Source of the DNA: Setaria digitata
Lineage: Eukaryota; Nematoda; Chromadorea; Rhabditida; Setariidae
Assembly (NCBI GenBank): GCA_003640385.1
Contig: RCAB01000110.1
Coordinates: 62,001 to 126,000 of the forward strand
Length of the DNA: 64,000 bases
Reading direction: 5' to 3'
In this document: one piece after another, positions 38,301-52,363 of the stretch
How positions within the stretch are numbered: position 1 is the stretch's first letter
Layout of the letters: the number at the start of each line of letters is the position of its first letter
The notes under the pieces: model-generated
The model's database searches: none
Seen by the model: only the letters and a program-made list of their open reading frames with translations
What the model was told of the DNA's origin: nothing
Position numbers and translations under genes: made by a program

Positions 38301-41300
38301 AATAACGGTTGGGATATTTTATGATGGCATGACGAAAATTGAAACAAAATAGTATGACATTTCGAGTAAAATTCTTTACTCCTTTTCCACGTAGGTACAG
38401 AATTAATTGACGGAATTTCTTCGTTGCTAACTTACTTCACTCCGTTTATGATCAATCATGATTTTGAGCGAGGCATAATTCTTTTCGCTGAGATACCTGT
38501 CCAGCGCTTCAGTTTCTGTTCTGCTCAAATTACTTAACAAATAGAAGATAAGATTTGACGATCTTGTATCATTGCTTATTCGTCGCTCCGTGAAAATATT
38601 CCCAACTGATGAGGCTTTTATCACTGCAATGAATTGTAAAAATTCATTGACACACAAAATTTTTATTGAGCCCTCAGAATACGCCTTAGCTGTTTAGGAA
38701 TGCCTTTTTTCGTACTTTTCTTTCTGATTTTCTTGGTCTTACACTTTTACATCTTAAAATCCAAAACTATTTGCCAAACTTCTCATAAAGTTTTTTACTC
38801 TTGGAAGAAGTCTATCAAATATTTATGTGCATGTTATGTATAGCAGAGTTTATAGTTTTTCGAAGGATAATAATTGATCGTTTCATAGCATCAAATAAAG
38901 TTTTATCGGTATGTTTACCGAATAGCGGGCTTATATGCTGTTTGCAGGAAGAAATAGTTTGAGAAATAGAAACTTCTTATCTTAACTTGTTTCAGCTTTC
39001 CTCTTCAGAAAGTGCGTCATTGTTAATACTTTAAAAAATAAATAAATAAATAAATACAAAATTTGGTAATCGCGTTTGGGAACAAATACATGCTCTAAAC
39101 ATTTTACTAGCTTCTTAAATTAATTTACCATACAGTAATTATCTACTCATTTTACGTAATAGGTTTGATTTATCATACAACCGTGTAATTTTCATATTTG
39201 ATTTTCCAGTAGTTTTTACAGGTTTAATTTTCATTACCTCTTTCTTAGTACATCTTCAATGAATTGTAGCTAGATCCATAAACTGAGTGAATTCTAAATG
39301 TAAATTCTAGATTCTCTATAATCACTATATAGTCATATCTTGCTGAAGCCGTTATTTTTGGCTGGTGTTAATGTTTTCAGTCATCAGGCCATTCATCTTA
39401 GTCCATCTTTGTTTGCTGTTAGTTTCGAACTATCAAATCTCTGACAGAATTTTATCGAATTGCTTAATGTTTCTGCATACATGTTTTGTTACATTTCAGT
39501 ACCATTCATTAATTGCCACTGCATACAAACTGGTTTTCCTTCAAAATAATATAGCATACCCCAGAAATCGGTCGTCCAGAAGACGCAAAAAAGGATGATT
39601 CTGTTGCCGACTCCCATACAATGTCAGATAATACTGAAATTTTGAAAAGAAACCAGTAGAGTAATTTTTTTTAATAATTGAATTTCAAACTGATAATAAA
39701 AAATCGCTCTTTCCATTCAGTTGTTCCAGAGTGAGTGCCTTGGAACCATATTGAACAATAATGGGCTAATAATAACTTCAATCTGTAATCTTGAATATTG
39801 ATATTCTTTAATATTAAGAAGTAATTGATGTTGGGACAACAAAGATTGAAAAATGTAAAGTTGCCTGCGCTAATGAAAACTTCAGGAGCAGCAGAGAGCG
39901 AAAGAAGAATGACTTGTTTTGGGATTAGGAGGATAATGATTTTTTGATAAATGATGTGGAAGAAAGCTAGAGTAAATTAAAAATTTTATTGTCAGAAAGC
40001 TGTGGAAAAAAATTTCCAAATAGTCTTTAAAATGTTTACCTTAAACAGGAAAAAGAAATTGATTTGGCCCTCTCCAAATCTCCATTTTAGTTAAAAAAAA
40101 AATAAATAAATTTTTTTTTTTTTTTTAGCTTATAAGGATAGAATAACTATTCTTGTCATTTTTGGATTTTGTTGTAATCGAACGTACCAATGCTGTAACG
40201 ATTTGTTGACTGGTTCCGTATACTGTACTAAGTCCCAGACACGAAACTAAATATGCACAGCGAATTCCCGTAAACAAACATTGGCATGTGTCTTGCGTTG
40301 ATTACTTTCAATTTCTCTTTCCATTGTGTCGTGAAAGTTCAAAAAGAAAAAAAAAAAAGAATTTGTAGTCCTGAAAGTAGTTACTTTTCGTCGATAAGTC
40401 GAGAAAGCTGAGTAAATAATCATTTAGCGTAAAAATCCATTAATTGATTATACAGTTTGTTTATAGAACATGTCTCTTTTTCATATTTTTAATATAGTTT
40501 TAAAAGGATAAAAAAAGGGGTATAGGAAGCTTTAAGCAAAAAATATTTAGATGACACTAGTGATATTTTGAATGAAATGAAGGGGACAATAAATACTAAG
40601 TGTTTCTTCCACTAGTGGTATTTCAGAAGAAGAGAATTTATTAACAGATCTAAAAGTTAGCGTCGAGGAGCACTGAAACAATTGATAAATGTACATAGCA
40701 AATATAGACCGCAAGAGTATTAGAACTGCTACAGTATGACCTTGGCCTCTTTTTTGGTAGCACTCATTCTATCTGGAAAAAATAGGCTTTAAATAGTCTG
40801 AAGTTTAGCAATGTAAAATGAATGGATTGTTCGTAATTGTTGTTAAGAAAAAAAAAAAAAAAAAAAAAAGACTGAAAATGAATGAAAACTCTCAGCTGTT
40901 GTCTGTGGTCGATTTTAAAACAACCATTTTAGACGTAAAAAAGAGTACGCTGTCCATATCTATTGTATGATCGGTAATTATAGTGGTCACTTATTCTGTC
41001 TGCTTTTTCTCTTTTGACTAAAAGATAAATTTTCTCTCCTCGATAGCTCTCCTGCTTTCTTAATTCACACCAGATTTCATTTTTTTTTTTTAAGGCAAAA
41101 AATTTATTTTTCTAATGCTAATGATTCACCTTAAGTCTTCGCTGTTTTCAGATTTTAATAGATTTGTAATGAAAGTGAATTAAATTAAGAAAAAGAAAGT
41201 AAACAAAATTATTTTTATATAGAGAAATGTGAAGGGTTTTGAACAGTTTNCTTTCAGATTTTAATAGATTTGTAATGAAAGTGAATTAAATTAAGAAAAA

Positions 41301-44300
41301 AAAAGTAAACAAAATTATTTTTATATAGAGAAATGTGAAGGGTTTTGAACAGTTTATTCCGATTACATTAGTTTTTCTGTATTTGTAATTGTTTCTACTG
41401 TACTTTCAAATCTTTGGAATTTTTGAAATTCAGTTTCAGCAGTTATACCGGCAGTAATGAATTTTTCACATATCGGTACACTGTTTGAAAATGATCGACA
41501 TTTTTCACATTTGGCCGATTTTGAACGTGAAATGGCTTACCGCACAGAAATGGTTTGTTCCTTTAGATTGGCTAATAAAATATTAAAACAGTAAGTATTG
41601 GAAAGTGGAGGGGTCTATCAGGAAAAGGCATTTCAAGCAATAGGGACTGCAGAGATAGGTCGAGAAGCACAGCTAGATTCGATAGCTTCAAGCAAAGTTT
41701 TGTTGTTAGGTTCTAAATTAAAAAAAAGATATGACCATCCACTGTGAGAGGCTAGAACAATTTTCTTGAATTTGAATTAGCTCCATTAGCAATAAGCTGA
41801 TTCCGTCAGCTTTATTAGCAGACAAAAACGTTGAACACTAGAATTATTAACTTATTTAGGGTTGGTAAGCTAGCTAGATAATGAAGTGTGAGCAGAGTAA
41901 AAAAAGAAGAAAACTTTAATAAGGGATGAAAAAGGGAGTGAAGTGAGGTGAGAAAGATCTGTCGAAGAGGATACATTTTTATGCGTGTAAAAACTTTTTG
42001 CAGTTTGCGTTGTTGAGCTGAAAAGTGGGATAAGTTGGAGACGTTAGTGCTAGAAAAGGATATTTGTGAATGAAGTGAAAGAATATTGGTAATATTGTTA
42101 TGCTTATTATTTATGAATTTATTTTTACCTGCAGTAAATATTTTGAATAATTGTTAAAAGAATGAAATAGGCTTAGTTTACTAGTTTTTGTTGTTGAAAA
42201 TTGTTGAGAAGTGAGAAAAGAATAGAAGGATATGTTCAGAGGAAGAGCAATAAAATAACAATATTGATAGTGAACAAAAGATTTGTCATTTTCTTCCCGA
42301 ACTAATAGTAAAAGTATTTGTAAGTGGGTAATGTGGAGCAGTAGCAAAAAGTAAGTAGTTCAGAGGTGTTTGTTGACAGTTAGATTGAGGATAACTACTA
42401 GATCGAATATTTATCATCAAGATTAAAAAAAGGTGTAAGAAAGAGAAAGCACAGATGTCTGTCTGGCTGCTCGGATGGATGGATGGGAGTGCAGATGAAA
42501 TGTTCCTCTGATAATAATAGTAGTTGTTGGTATCGTTGACTTGATGACAATTATGGTTGTGTTGCCTGCCTGCTCACCTCCCCCCCAGAAAATCGAGTTC
42601 TTTTTCTGAACTGCATTGACAAACACGATGATGTCTCCTCATCCATCCTCTGCATCCTTCTTCCTCTTCACTGGTTGACACTTTTGAACTAATGAAAATG
42701 ATGCGATACTCTCGAGTACAATATTCAGTGCATTTGTTCTTTCACTTGCTTTGATGGTAAAATTCTCTGACGGTAAATTAGTTTCTTTCCTTCCTTTTCT
42801 AGCATCATTCTTCTCTCATGATGTTACTACACACTTTCTGTTGTTGAACATCTGGCAAGTGTGATGATGATGAGCAAGCTGTAAAGTTATTATTTTTGAA
42901 ATAAAAAGATCATTATCAAAAACGTCAAATGTTTTCCAGTCATTATGACAAAGAATGGAAATGAATGGTGGACAACAATGCTTGGCGTGTTTTAATCTCT
43001 TTTTGTTGACCCTAAAATTTTCTTTATTCTTTGTTTAAGAATCCAATGAGTAGGAGGTGACCTTTTCAGTAAACAGAATGTATTGCTCGTTTATGACCTT
43101 GGCTAATCTTTGAATTGAACAGTGTTTCGATAATTCTTTTCGCTTGTGCTTGAGGGGAAAGTTGAATGGAATTCATATGAATATATATATATATATTTTT
43201 ATCACTGTCATTTATTAAAAGGAATCAATCAGTGGCATAAGCTTATTTAATTGAATTTGCTTGGGGAGGCAATTTTAAAAGAAACATTTTATTTCAGTAG
43301 TAAACTATTTTCTAACCTAAGATCTAGACGGCTTTTTTTAGTGGCTGCATTTTCTAGTCTACGAAATTTACTGTTCGATTAAAGAATAATATGTTTAGAT
43401 ATCCAGTTTGCCAATTTATTATTCCTGAAAGAAACGACATCATTTGAATGTAAATAATTAGTATTTGTCGGTCAGTTCTCTTCATTCAAGACTACTACAT
43501 TTTTGAGCTCTTTGCTTATGTATTCCACTTAAACACGATCTGTGGGCGGAAAAATACCTATGGGTGCTGGAACAGACTGAATAAGATATGGAATATGAAA
43601 TAGCGAGTCCATAGTTCGAGGAACAAAATAAATATTCATTCTAATAGAAATATTGAAGTCTTGAATTGGTAAGATGGCAAAAACAGTGCCGAAATGATTC
43701 CAGAAGCAGCTGTCGCATTTGGACGCATTTTTGCAGAAAAAAAATTTTTCTCCTAAAGGGTCTTTTTTGAGATATTATCCATAAATTATAGCTTTATTAT
43801 TGTGTGCAATAGTTCAAAGTATCGAACTGCCGCACATTTATCGTATTGGAAAAAAAAAAAAGTGTAAAAGTTCGACGGTAAGTTTAATAAAGCCGAACAA
43901 AAAGTTGATTTTTAAACTGCAACCGTTCATTTCTGTGCTCTTCATACTAGTCATTGCATTTATCTTTTTGAAAAAAAATTTTTTTTTTTGTGTTGTTGGT
44001 AGGTATGATGATGTCCACGACAATTTGTTTTTCTTTTTTGTTATTGAAACATGTGATTTACTGATACTATCCAATTACATATCAGATTCTTGTTGAAACA
44101 TGTGATTTACTGATATTATTCAACTACATATCATATCAGTTTCATTTTTTTGTCCGTGTTTGTTTTCAGTAGTTGTTTGAATAGATCATCGGTTTTCACT
44201 GTGATCAAGAATCATAATGCAGAATAATTATAAACCGAAAGAAAAAAAAAAAGCAAAAGTTTCCGAAGTAATGCGTTTACCTTTTAGATTGTAAATAAAG

Positions 44301-47300
44301 AAAAAAGTTTAATAAAAAAAAAGGTGGATAAAATGTTTCATTTATACTGAAATGATAATAAGAAATGGCACATTTGGATAAAATTTTTGAAATTAGGACA
44401 AACATTCATCACTTTATGTTTCAGCTTGTTATTTATCTTTTCTCCCCGTTCCTCAGTGTTTTCAATTTTCCCGATAAATTAAAAAAGGAAAAAAAAAAAA
44501 GACAAAAACGTTCAAAAACTTTTCATGTAATTTTGTTTATGATTTCTCAATTTCCTGTAATTTTATTATTCCTTGTAAACGAATGCATTGCGTTTCCCAC
44601 TACATGTTTCATTGAAAATAAGAACTTAAAATCTTTGTAGAAATAGTATTTATAGCATCTTATTTTACAAATTGTTTAACCATCCAAGAGTAATGATCAT
44701 AAAGTATTGCTTTCGCTTTGTCCGCAGGGTTTCATTGGATATTTATATCAAATTAACAAAAGAACCTAAAGATCCACTCGTAATTACCTATCAGTTGTAC
44801 TTATAATATTCTCCTTAAGTTTATTATGAGAATGGTTTAAAAAAAAGGTTGGACCGGAAGCTGTATCGATCAGCCTTCGTTATGGATAATGCTTTTTGAA
44901 ATAGCCTCGAGGATTAGGTCATCATGTATTGCACCGGGAATTATTAATAAACCACTCATTGGCAAGATACCAAGACTTATCTGTATTTCATTTTTTGCTT
45001 TCAGAAATACCTCTTAAAGTGCCCTTTAAAAAGTTTGTGAAAATACTGGAAAAAAAATTGAATGAATGCCACCTTATTTTTTAATTATTTTAGGGCTTGT
45101 ATTATTCATTTTATAAAAAACTGATTGGTGAGCCCTCTTTCTTGGAAGCACTGAATCAGATAACAAATGATAATGTGACGGAATACGGTCATACTATTAA
45201 TACGCTGAAACGTTTTAATCTCTATCCTGAGGTAAATTTAATATTCCTCTAATTTCTTAAATTATCATTCGAATTGCTATTTTTGGGAATGTTTTTGGAA
45301 AATAAAATATTAAATATTGGAAAAATTTTTTTTAAAAATTTTAAGTTCAATTTTCAAATTATTAATGATGGCTAATGGAATATAAATTCCTTAACTCTTA
45401 CCGACTTTTCAGGTAATTTTAGGTATAGCTTTCAAATTATTCAGGAAGTTATCCGATATAAATCATTGGGTGGTGGAACAGTGCTGGCAAGTTAACCGGG
45501 GTGCTGCTCTACCACCTGTGGTCAGCTGTGAAGGTTAGCTTTGAGAATATACTCAAAAAATTTGAGCTCCCCTTCTCGTGGATGATTGTTGCCTCAAGCT
45601 CTTTACTAACTTCACGAAATACTTAGTTTCGGTGACAAAGAATGAAGGGGATAAACAAAAAAAAAAAAAACATCATACGGTCTATCTGTTATTCTCTTGG
45701 TTTTTTGTTTTAATTAAAATTTTTTTCTTTGAATTTCAGGAATCGGCAATGAGCACTATTTTTATGTTACAATGGTTTTCGCATTGGCGAGTACAGTTGC
45801 TGCAACAATATTTTTATTTGGAGTATTACTCAGGTAGGTCTTTTATAATTACTCGAAGATGTGAAGGAGTGCATTCTTTTCTTCCTGCATGCATAAAATT
45901 CCATTGAATTAAAGCGGTTATATGAAATATGGGTGTGAAAGCTTTCGGAATTATAAAAATGGAGAAGAAAATGAAATCAATAAATACTCTTCAGGTTCTC
46001 TAAGTAGTCTGTAAGTATTCTTTGAAAGGCCAAATGAAGCATGAATTAATCACTGAGAATTTCCTCATTATAAGGGATCTGACTGTTGGATTCAGCGTTA
46101 TACTGGAAAATCGCAAAACGGTGTTGTTTAACTGAGCTTTGATAGTGCAGATATTAGTGGTACAGGTTTTTTCTATTCTTACAAAAAAAAAGTGGATATA
46201 GCCTGAAATGAGCAACTTAAACTAACAGCCTTTTCGAAATTTATTTCAACTGTGAAAGTGTCGAAAAGATTATTAAATAGTTAAAAACCATGGAATTTTT
46301 CCTAATCTAATTGCACTGAAATCTTTAGAGTTCTGTTACCACGTAGTGATTTTCAAAAGGTCGTTCTCTTTGCCTGAGGACTCAGCTTGACTAATGTGGA
46401 TTAGGGAGTTGGGTGGAAAACAAGCATGAAGAATCTTTGTCTCTTGGATTGCGCGCTTGGAAGTATTATTATAAAATATATTAGAAACGCGACAAGTTTT
46501 AGAATTCACTAAAGATGGAGTGGTTGAAGTCCGAAGCAAGGGAAAATGTCAGCAATGGGACGATCGATCAGTTATTGTTGTCACCATATTTTAAATGACA
46601 AAGACTTCAGGTTGTTGGAAGAGGAATCAGTAAGCCGTTGGAAGTAATGAATAACAAGAAGTGCTAAGTGTTCGTTGTGAACAAATGTCAAAACAATAAG
46701 GCTTTGGAAGAGATTTAGATCCTAACACTGATGGTGATTGCAAACACACGATGTTTTATGTGAAACGAACGATTGCAACAGTGTCTGCTTATTCTGCTTT
46801 TGTCCACCGCTGTAATCAGGAAATACGGGACTGAAATTGGGAGATGGATTTTGGTCATTTTTATCAAAGCAATTTTGAGAAATAAACGAACTGTTTATTA
46901 GCTTGGTGGTGTGAAAGAATACGTAGGGTGTCAGCTCTAGTGAGGAGTAGTAATGATTTCATCAGTTTACTCAGCGATTTGTTTTGTGGAGAAGTGAAAA
47001 AAAAAAAAATCATTGATTTGATTATATTTTAATGGTGAGAGATCGGCGATTAAATTTGAAGATCATAAGCCAAGGTTTGCGCTTAGTCAAGAGAGTAGAG
47101 TTTTGATTTTATTGCTGATATTCGAGTATCTTCTACTGAACACCTGGTAATGATCGTAATCCTAATTCTGCTTAGTTTAGGGTAATTTTAAAATTGCGCT
47201 TCTAAACTAACACTTTACACACTTGAAATCGTTTTGTTTTCGCAAAGGTTTTTGAGTGTATGAAAATTTATCCTGTTTATTTTGCTAATACTCTAGTCAG

Positions 47301-50300
47301 AAACATGACAGCTTTGAAAGTTGGAAAATGTAGCGCAGTGAACATCGATGCAGTACATAATAGCTTGATTTGATAAGTAGTTATTATCTAAGAGATTGAA
47401 AATTACACAGTAATTATTAAAAGATTCCTATGCTGCTAACTTTAAACAGTAATCGCTTATAAAGAAAAATGCTTCGTAAATGTTGATTTGGATCCTTCAG
47501 AATGCTTTGTTTGGTGTTAAATATATCGGAAGTGAATGTGGGATGAAGCGCTGCATATTTGACGTAGAAAAAATAGGTTTGGGAGCAGAAAGGGATAGTA
47601 GTTTGTTTAAATTTCCATCGTAAAAGGTAAGAATATATGAGTTTTACTGAGATGACCGAAACAGTGATGAGCTGAATCTTTCTCTAAGGTACGTACTAAG
47701 CGTATAGAGTTCTTCACTGTGGAGAAGTAAACTTTTCAAAATCCCAAAACATATTGTGTTGCACAGTTATGAAGAGAGTCCATAAACACTTTCAAATAAT
47801 ATCGAAGTATTTCAATTCTTTTCCATCCTTGATAATATTGGAGCTGATAAACTATGCTTCGTATGTCCAGTTGTTTCTCTTTTTTTTTTTTTGTTTTGCT
47901 TCTCGAGATTACTAAATTTAGTTTAGTAATCTCGAGAAGCAAAACAAAAACATCTAATCGTTAAAACAAATCTACTGCAGTTTTTGAGATTCGAGAAATT
48001 GAAATAATTCTTCTGAGGGTAAGGAAAGGCATCTTAAAAGGAATAATAAATATGCATTTAATTTTAGTAACACATGTTTGGGTGGTATAATTGCAATCTG
48101 CTGTTTCTTTTTCAATCATGGACAAGCTACGAGAGTACAGTGGACTCCTCCACTCCGCGAATCTTTCGGTTACCCCGTCTTTTTAGCTCAGATACTTGTT
48201 ATCACGTATGTGATAAGGTAATAATAATTTGTATTCTTGATGAAATCTGCTGTCTAGAGTTCTGCATCATAGATATTCTGTTCTATTAGGCTATTTAGTT
48301 TGAATCTCCTTGCAATATTTATAGTGTTTTACTGATTTCTGTAATGCATTTTTACAAATATAATGTCAAAATATGCTAATTATTCGTCGACTTTCAGACA
48401 TATCAAAAGTGGCTTCTTATGGTCTGCAGCCATCGCTTATCTGACAACTGTGTTTATGCTTTTCTGGCAGGTAAAAGTTGCTTTGGTACGAAAGATTATA
48501 TTGTTTGACAAAAAAGAAGGATACTGCTGTTGTCAAGACAGAGTTTTTTAAAAAAGGGATAATCCTTTAAATTTTTTACCATTCTAGTCATGTATATTGT
48601 TTTTATAGTTCTCTGCATTTGCGCTAAGTACTCAAATGGGTTCACTTTTCTGCACTTTTATTCTTGATTTTATTCCAGTCAAGGCGATGAGCACTATTGT
48701 ATTCGGCCATGTGGTATGCTTTTTCTACTGTGAAATTTAAAGTTTTGTGTAAACGAATTGAAATTTTTGCGCCTAATAAAAATAGACTTATTTTAGATAG
48801 CGTTTTTTGTTGCATTTACCTTATTATTTGGTAATGAAATGCTGCTCACGTCGTTCTATTTGTCCAGCATCATCAGTTTTTCGGTACATTTCGTTTTTCT
48901 CTTCGTTGACCACTTAATTTTAAATGCAGAATTCAAAAAAAAAAAAAAAAAATGAAAAAAAAAAATGGAAACTAAATTTCAGAGATTTTTTTTCCCCGTT
49001 TAAATCAAACTAAAATTCAGAAATTATAGGATGAGATACTTATTATAGATTATTTTATTGCTGGATAAATATCTGTATCGTATTACGAGTCGACCATTAT
49101 ATATGGCTGCCAACTTCGTGCTGTTTATTGCTGGTACTGTAGGTATCAAAATAACTATAAGCCGCCTTATGCATATAGAGGATGATGTAAGCCATTTTTT
49201 TTTTTTTTTTTTTTTTGCAAAATTTGGATTAGTTATTTTCAAAGCAATAATCACCTTATATAGATTTTGAAGTTTTTATTTAGCTTTTAAATTATATGGA
49301 AAAAATAAGCTTTTCTGAACAATAGCTTCAGGCTCATATAATGGATCTTCTTCGCGCCAAATTTACATCATTTGCAAATTTTCACACACGTTTATACACA
49401 TGCGCTAAAGAATTCGATTTTATTGGAAGAGAGGTAAATTATGAAGATATTTTAAAAGTGTCTCTAAAAACATATAAATTTACTTTTTTTTTTTATTAAA
49501 ATAGACATGGTTTAAAATAGTTGGTGAGCGGGAATTTTTTAAAAACTTTACATAACTTTTTAAATCTAAAGAGCTGCTCTTTCTATTTCATTAAATCTAG
49601 AAATAAATGAAATTCTTCCCTGAGAAATGCGAAAAAGTTTACTCTTTGTAGGATCTAACAGATCTGATGAGAACTCTTCTGTTGCCAGCTGCTGCCGTAT
49701 CACTTTTCCTTGTTTTCATGTTTTTTGTACAATATGAAGCGCTGAAGTACCGAGATAAAATTCGAGTGAAACCATGTGCGGAGGTATTTCTTCCATTTAA
49801 AAACAAAATTTTCCTTAACGGTGCCATTGAGCAGGAACGGAAATATGAGAATGGTGCAAAGGTAATAAGAAATCTTAATTTACTCGAAAGTTAAAAAGAA
49901 AATAATTGTAGATCGTTTACAATACTATCCAGTGTATCTGTTTCATTGTCATGGCTTGCCTTATCATGCGTCTGAAATTATTTATGACGCCTCATTTATG
50001 TATTATTGTAGCAGTTTTAGCCAATTATGAGGTAAATTATGAGGTTTTCATGTTTTTGCTTGTTGAATTCAAGTAGGGGTTTCGAATTTTCGGAATGACT
50101 AGCTCTTACTTGCTTCTCAGTTCTTCGTCATTTACTTTTATTTCTCTACAAATCTGTTTGGAATATCTTGTCTTTGCATACTCATTATGCTCAAATCTCG
50201 TAAATATTTATAAACTGTTTCGTAAATACAGATATGTATTGTAAATAACCAAATTAGTGAAATATCAAATGGAATTAAATCTGACTTTTTCCAAAAGACA

Positions 50301-51820
50301 TAAACTATCTGTTCTTTTTCAGTCTTGAAGCCGTCAAAATATATTTCCTATATAATTAGACAATTTGAATACTAATTTATAATGTTTCAGTTCGTGGTGC
50401 GCGTTTTGCATTTTAACATGTCAGTATTGATGCACAGAGTTTTAATTGTCTTGTTACTATCAACCATGGCACATCAGGGAGTGATGAATATCCAGAAACA
50501 GTGGGAAATTCAGGGTGAATACAGCAACCCGGATCAAGAAGCACTTTTTGGCTGGATATCTAGTAATACGAAATCAGGTGCATGTTCTTTGTGGAGGGGA
50601 TATGTGAAATAATTTTTTGAATTTGCCTAAAAATTTCTCAGGACATCAGGTGTTGGACTACTATTTATCACTTTTTCACAGGAGTGCTTGCAGATTCTGT
50701 TTTTGCTGGTCCAATGCCAATTATGGCTAATGTCAAATTGTCCACTGGAAGACCGATTGTAAATCATCCTCACTATGAGGATGCTGGACTTAGGTAAGTA
50801 TTGTTGTTAAATTTGCTATAAACTTATGGGATTTAAATCTCTTTCGAGTTTACTGTGGTGTAACAACTTTAAATCGTTAAGAGAGCTAACAAATATCTCA
50901 GCGTTCCTGATTATTATTATTATTTTTTTCAAATGAGTTATCAACAACACGAAGGTGAAAATTTTGTAATGCACTTCATTACATGTTTTGCGTAGAATAA
51001 TTGAGAATTGTTTTCATTTTTTTAATAAAAACCTATAATTAGCGATCAATATTTTTCAATCATAGACGTTCGTTTTCTCTTTTCTGATAATTTGAATTAA
51101 CTTTTTAGAGCTCGAACACTCAAAGTCTATTCGTTATTTAGCCGAAAACCGTTGAAAGAAGTTTACGATACTTTAAAAGAGATGGGTGTGAACTATTACA
51201 TTTTTCACCCTAGTTGGTGTGATCCACATGCATCAATGTTAGTTTCCACTGTTTTTGAGGTTTAAAAATTTCTAATACTTGTATTTCACGAACAGTAAGC
51301 TGAACAGTCCGGGCCATGCAGTTATAAAGTGATTCAAAATCCCAAAAGTGTTAGTGAGGGAGTTCATTTTCTAGAATTTGCTAGAATAAATATGGAACTA
51401 ATGTGACTGATTGTCTATCTAATACTAATTAATGCATAAATTTTCATTTTCGACGGAAATGGTCGTGGACTGCATTCTTGTGCAGATTCATTTCTGACAG
51501 ACATTTACAGATAGATGAGAGAGGGTATTGATTAATGCAGAAAATTAGGCGGAAGAGAAGTGTATAATGGAGAATAACGTACTTGACCTTTTCTCCACAG
51601 TGTTTTTAATGCATACAAAGTATTGCTTATCGATTTTATTAGTTACAGGCCTGAATGTAGCTACCGTGCAATATGGGATTTGCAAGATCCTGTCAATTTA
51701 AAACGTGAATCGTTATGTGATTTAATTTTGGATGTATTGAATGGACGTCGCATGAGTGACCTTGCATCCTTCAAGATTGTATACAATACTAGGGGCTATG
51801 TCATTTTCGAACTTTTGTAA
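35307..51820 (+). CDS. dpy-19: DPY-19 protein C-mannosyltransferase
   Basis: Seventeen exons join in frame to 738 residues: 35307-35424, 41440-41552, 45094-45231, 45413-45533, 45740-45833, 48068-48217, 48398-48470, 48609-48713, 48797-48883, 49049-49186, 49332-49433, 49652-49861, 49912-50031, 50391-50577, 50682-50793, 51109-51237, 51601-51820. Family hallmarks include [95 protein letters not shown] and [12 protein letters not shown]. Many hydrophobic segments fit the polytopic ER membrane enzyme. DPY-19 attaches mannose to the first Trp of WxxW in thrombospondin repeats, using dolichol-phosphate-mannose; in C. elegans it is needed for Q neuroblast migration. Introns 1, 2 and 5 are 6.0, 3.5 and 2.2 kb, far longer than the rest. 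The last exon may start at 51643 instead. Confidence 0.95.
36476..38623 (-). CDS. Unknown protein nested in dpy-19 intron 1 (5' end missing)
   Basis: Six exons (38623-38436, 37706-37551, 37445-37273, 37177-36920, 36737-36644, 36559-36476) join in frame to 316 residues plus a TAG stop. The first modelled exon begins in phase 1 after CATTGCAG, so a further 5' exon is missing. The protein is charged and mostly helical, with few cysteines (one pair in [14 protein letters not shown], one in RTILDRC, one near the end in AGCYNPN). No membrane segment and no known motif is seen; I do not recognise a family. It runs antisense inside the 6-kb first intron of dpy-19. An N-flanked repeat (37577-38249) copies most of its second modelled exon; I treat that copy as artefact. 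Confidence 0.7.
37577..38249. repeat. Duplicated 337-bp segment around an N (likely assembly join)
   Basis: 37577-37913 and 37915-38249 are almost identical, separated by an N at 37914; the right copy lacks 4 nt of the left copy's GAATAAATGCC stretch. The unit contains most of an exon of the nested minus-strand gene, its acceptor and part of the upstream intron. The right-hand copy of the exon is cut off at the N. Confidence 0.88.
41146..41355. repeat. Duplicated 100-bp segment around an N (likely assembly join)
   Basis: The segment beginning TTTCAGATTTTAATAG occurs before and after the N at 41250 with a single G/A difference. It lies in dpy-19 intron 1, about 85 bp upstream of exon 2, and does not disturb coding sequence. 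Confidence 0.85.
47888..47950. repeat. Perfect 29-bp inverted repeat with 5-nt loop
   Basis: The arms 47888-47916 and 47922-47950 are exact reverse complements, separated by TTTAG. Each arm contains CTCGAGAAGC or its complement. The element lies in dpy-19 intron 5 and would fold into a long hairpin in RNA. Confidence 0.95.
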
Positions 51821-52326
51821 TAAATCTGTTTTGTTTGTTATTGGATTTTCTTAGATTTTTAAAAGAAATTTGTTTATTTTAATGTTTAAACAGTATTTCC
51901 GCATATATTTCATTCTTTCTTCTCTGGATGTCTCAGTCACAAAAAAAAAAAAAAAAAAATTGCTGCTTAATTGGCAACTTCCTGGCTAAAGAAAATTAAT
52001 TAGTAAATGATGACAATTTTGATTGATTTTCCTGTTGTCATAAGTTACAAATTATGATGGTTGTATTTTTCCTTTCCGCATAATCAAATGAAATACCTGG
52101 CATTGTTTGGCATCTTCACTATCTTCCTTTTCATTATTCAAATGAGCAGCTATTCCCTAATCTGATAATAATGAGCGTAATTTGCTAACTCTTCAATTGC
52201 AGAGTACTTGCTAACTTGCATATTTTGTTTTTGCTTCATTTCTATTGTAACTATTTGGCAGGAATGAAATTGTTATTGTTTCCTATGTATACTTATTGAA
52301 GGAATCATTAGCTACTACTACTACTA

Positions 52327-52363
<37 letters not shown>

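Noticed and set aside
39365..39598. Plus-strand 77-codon frame with a hydrophobic, signal-like start inside dpy-19 intron 1
   Set aside because: No splice partner or motif; AT-rich noise often gives hydrophobic frames, and it does not fit dpy-19 or the nested gene.
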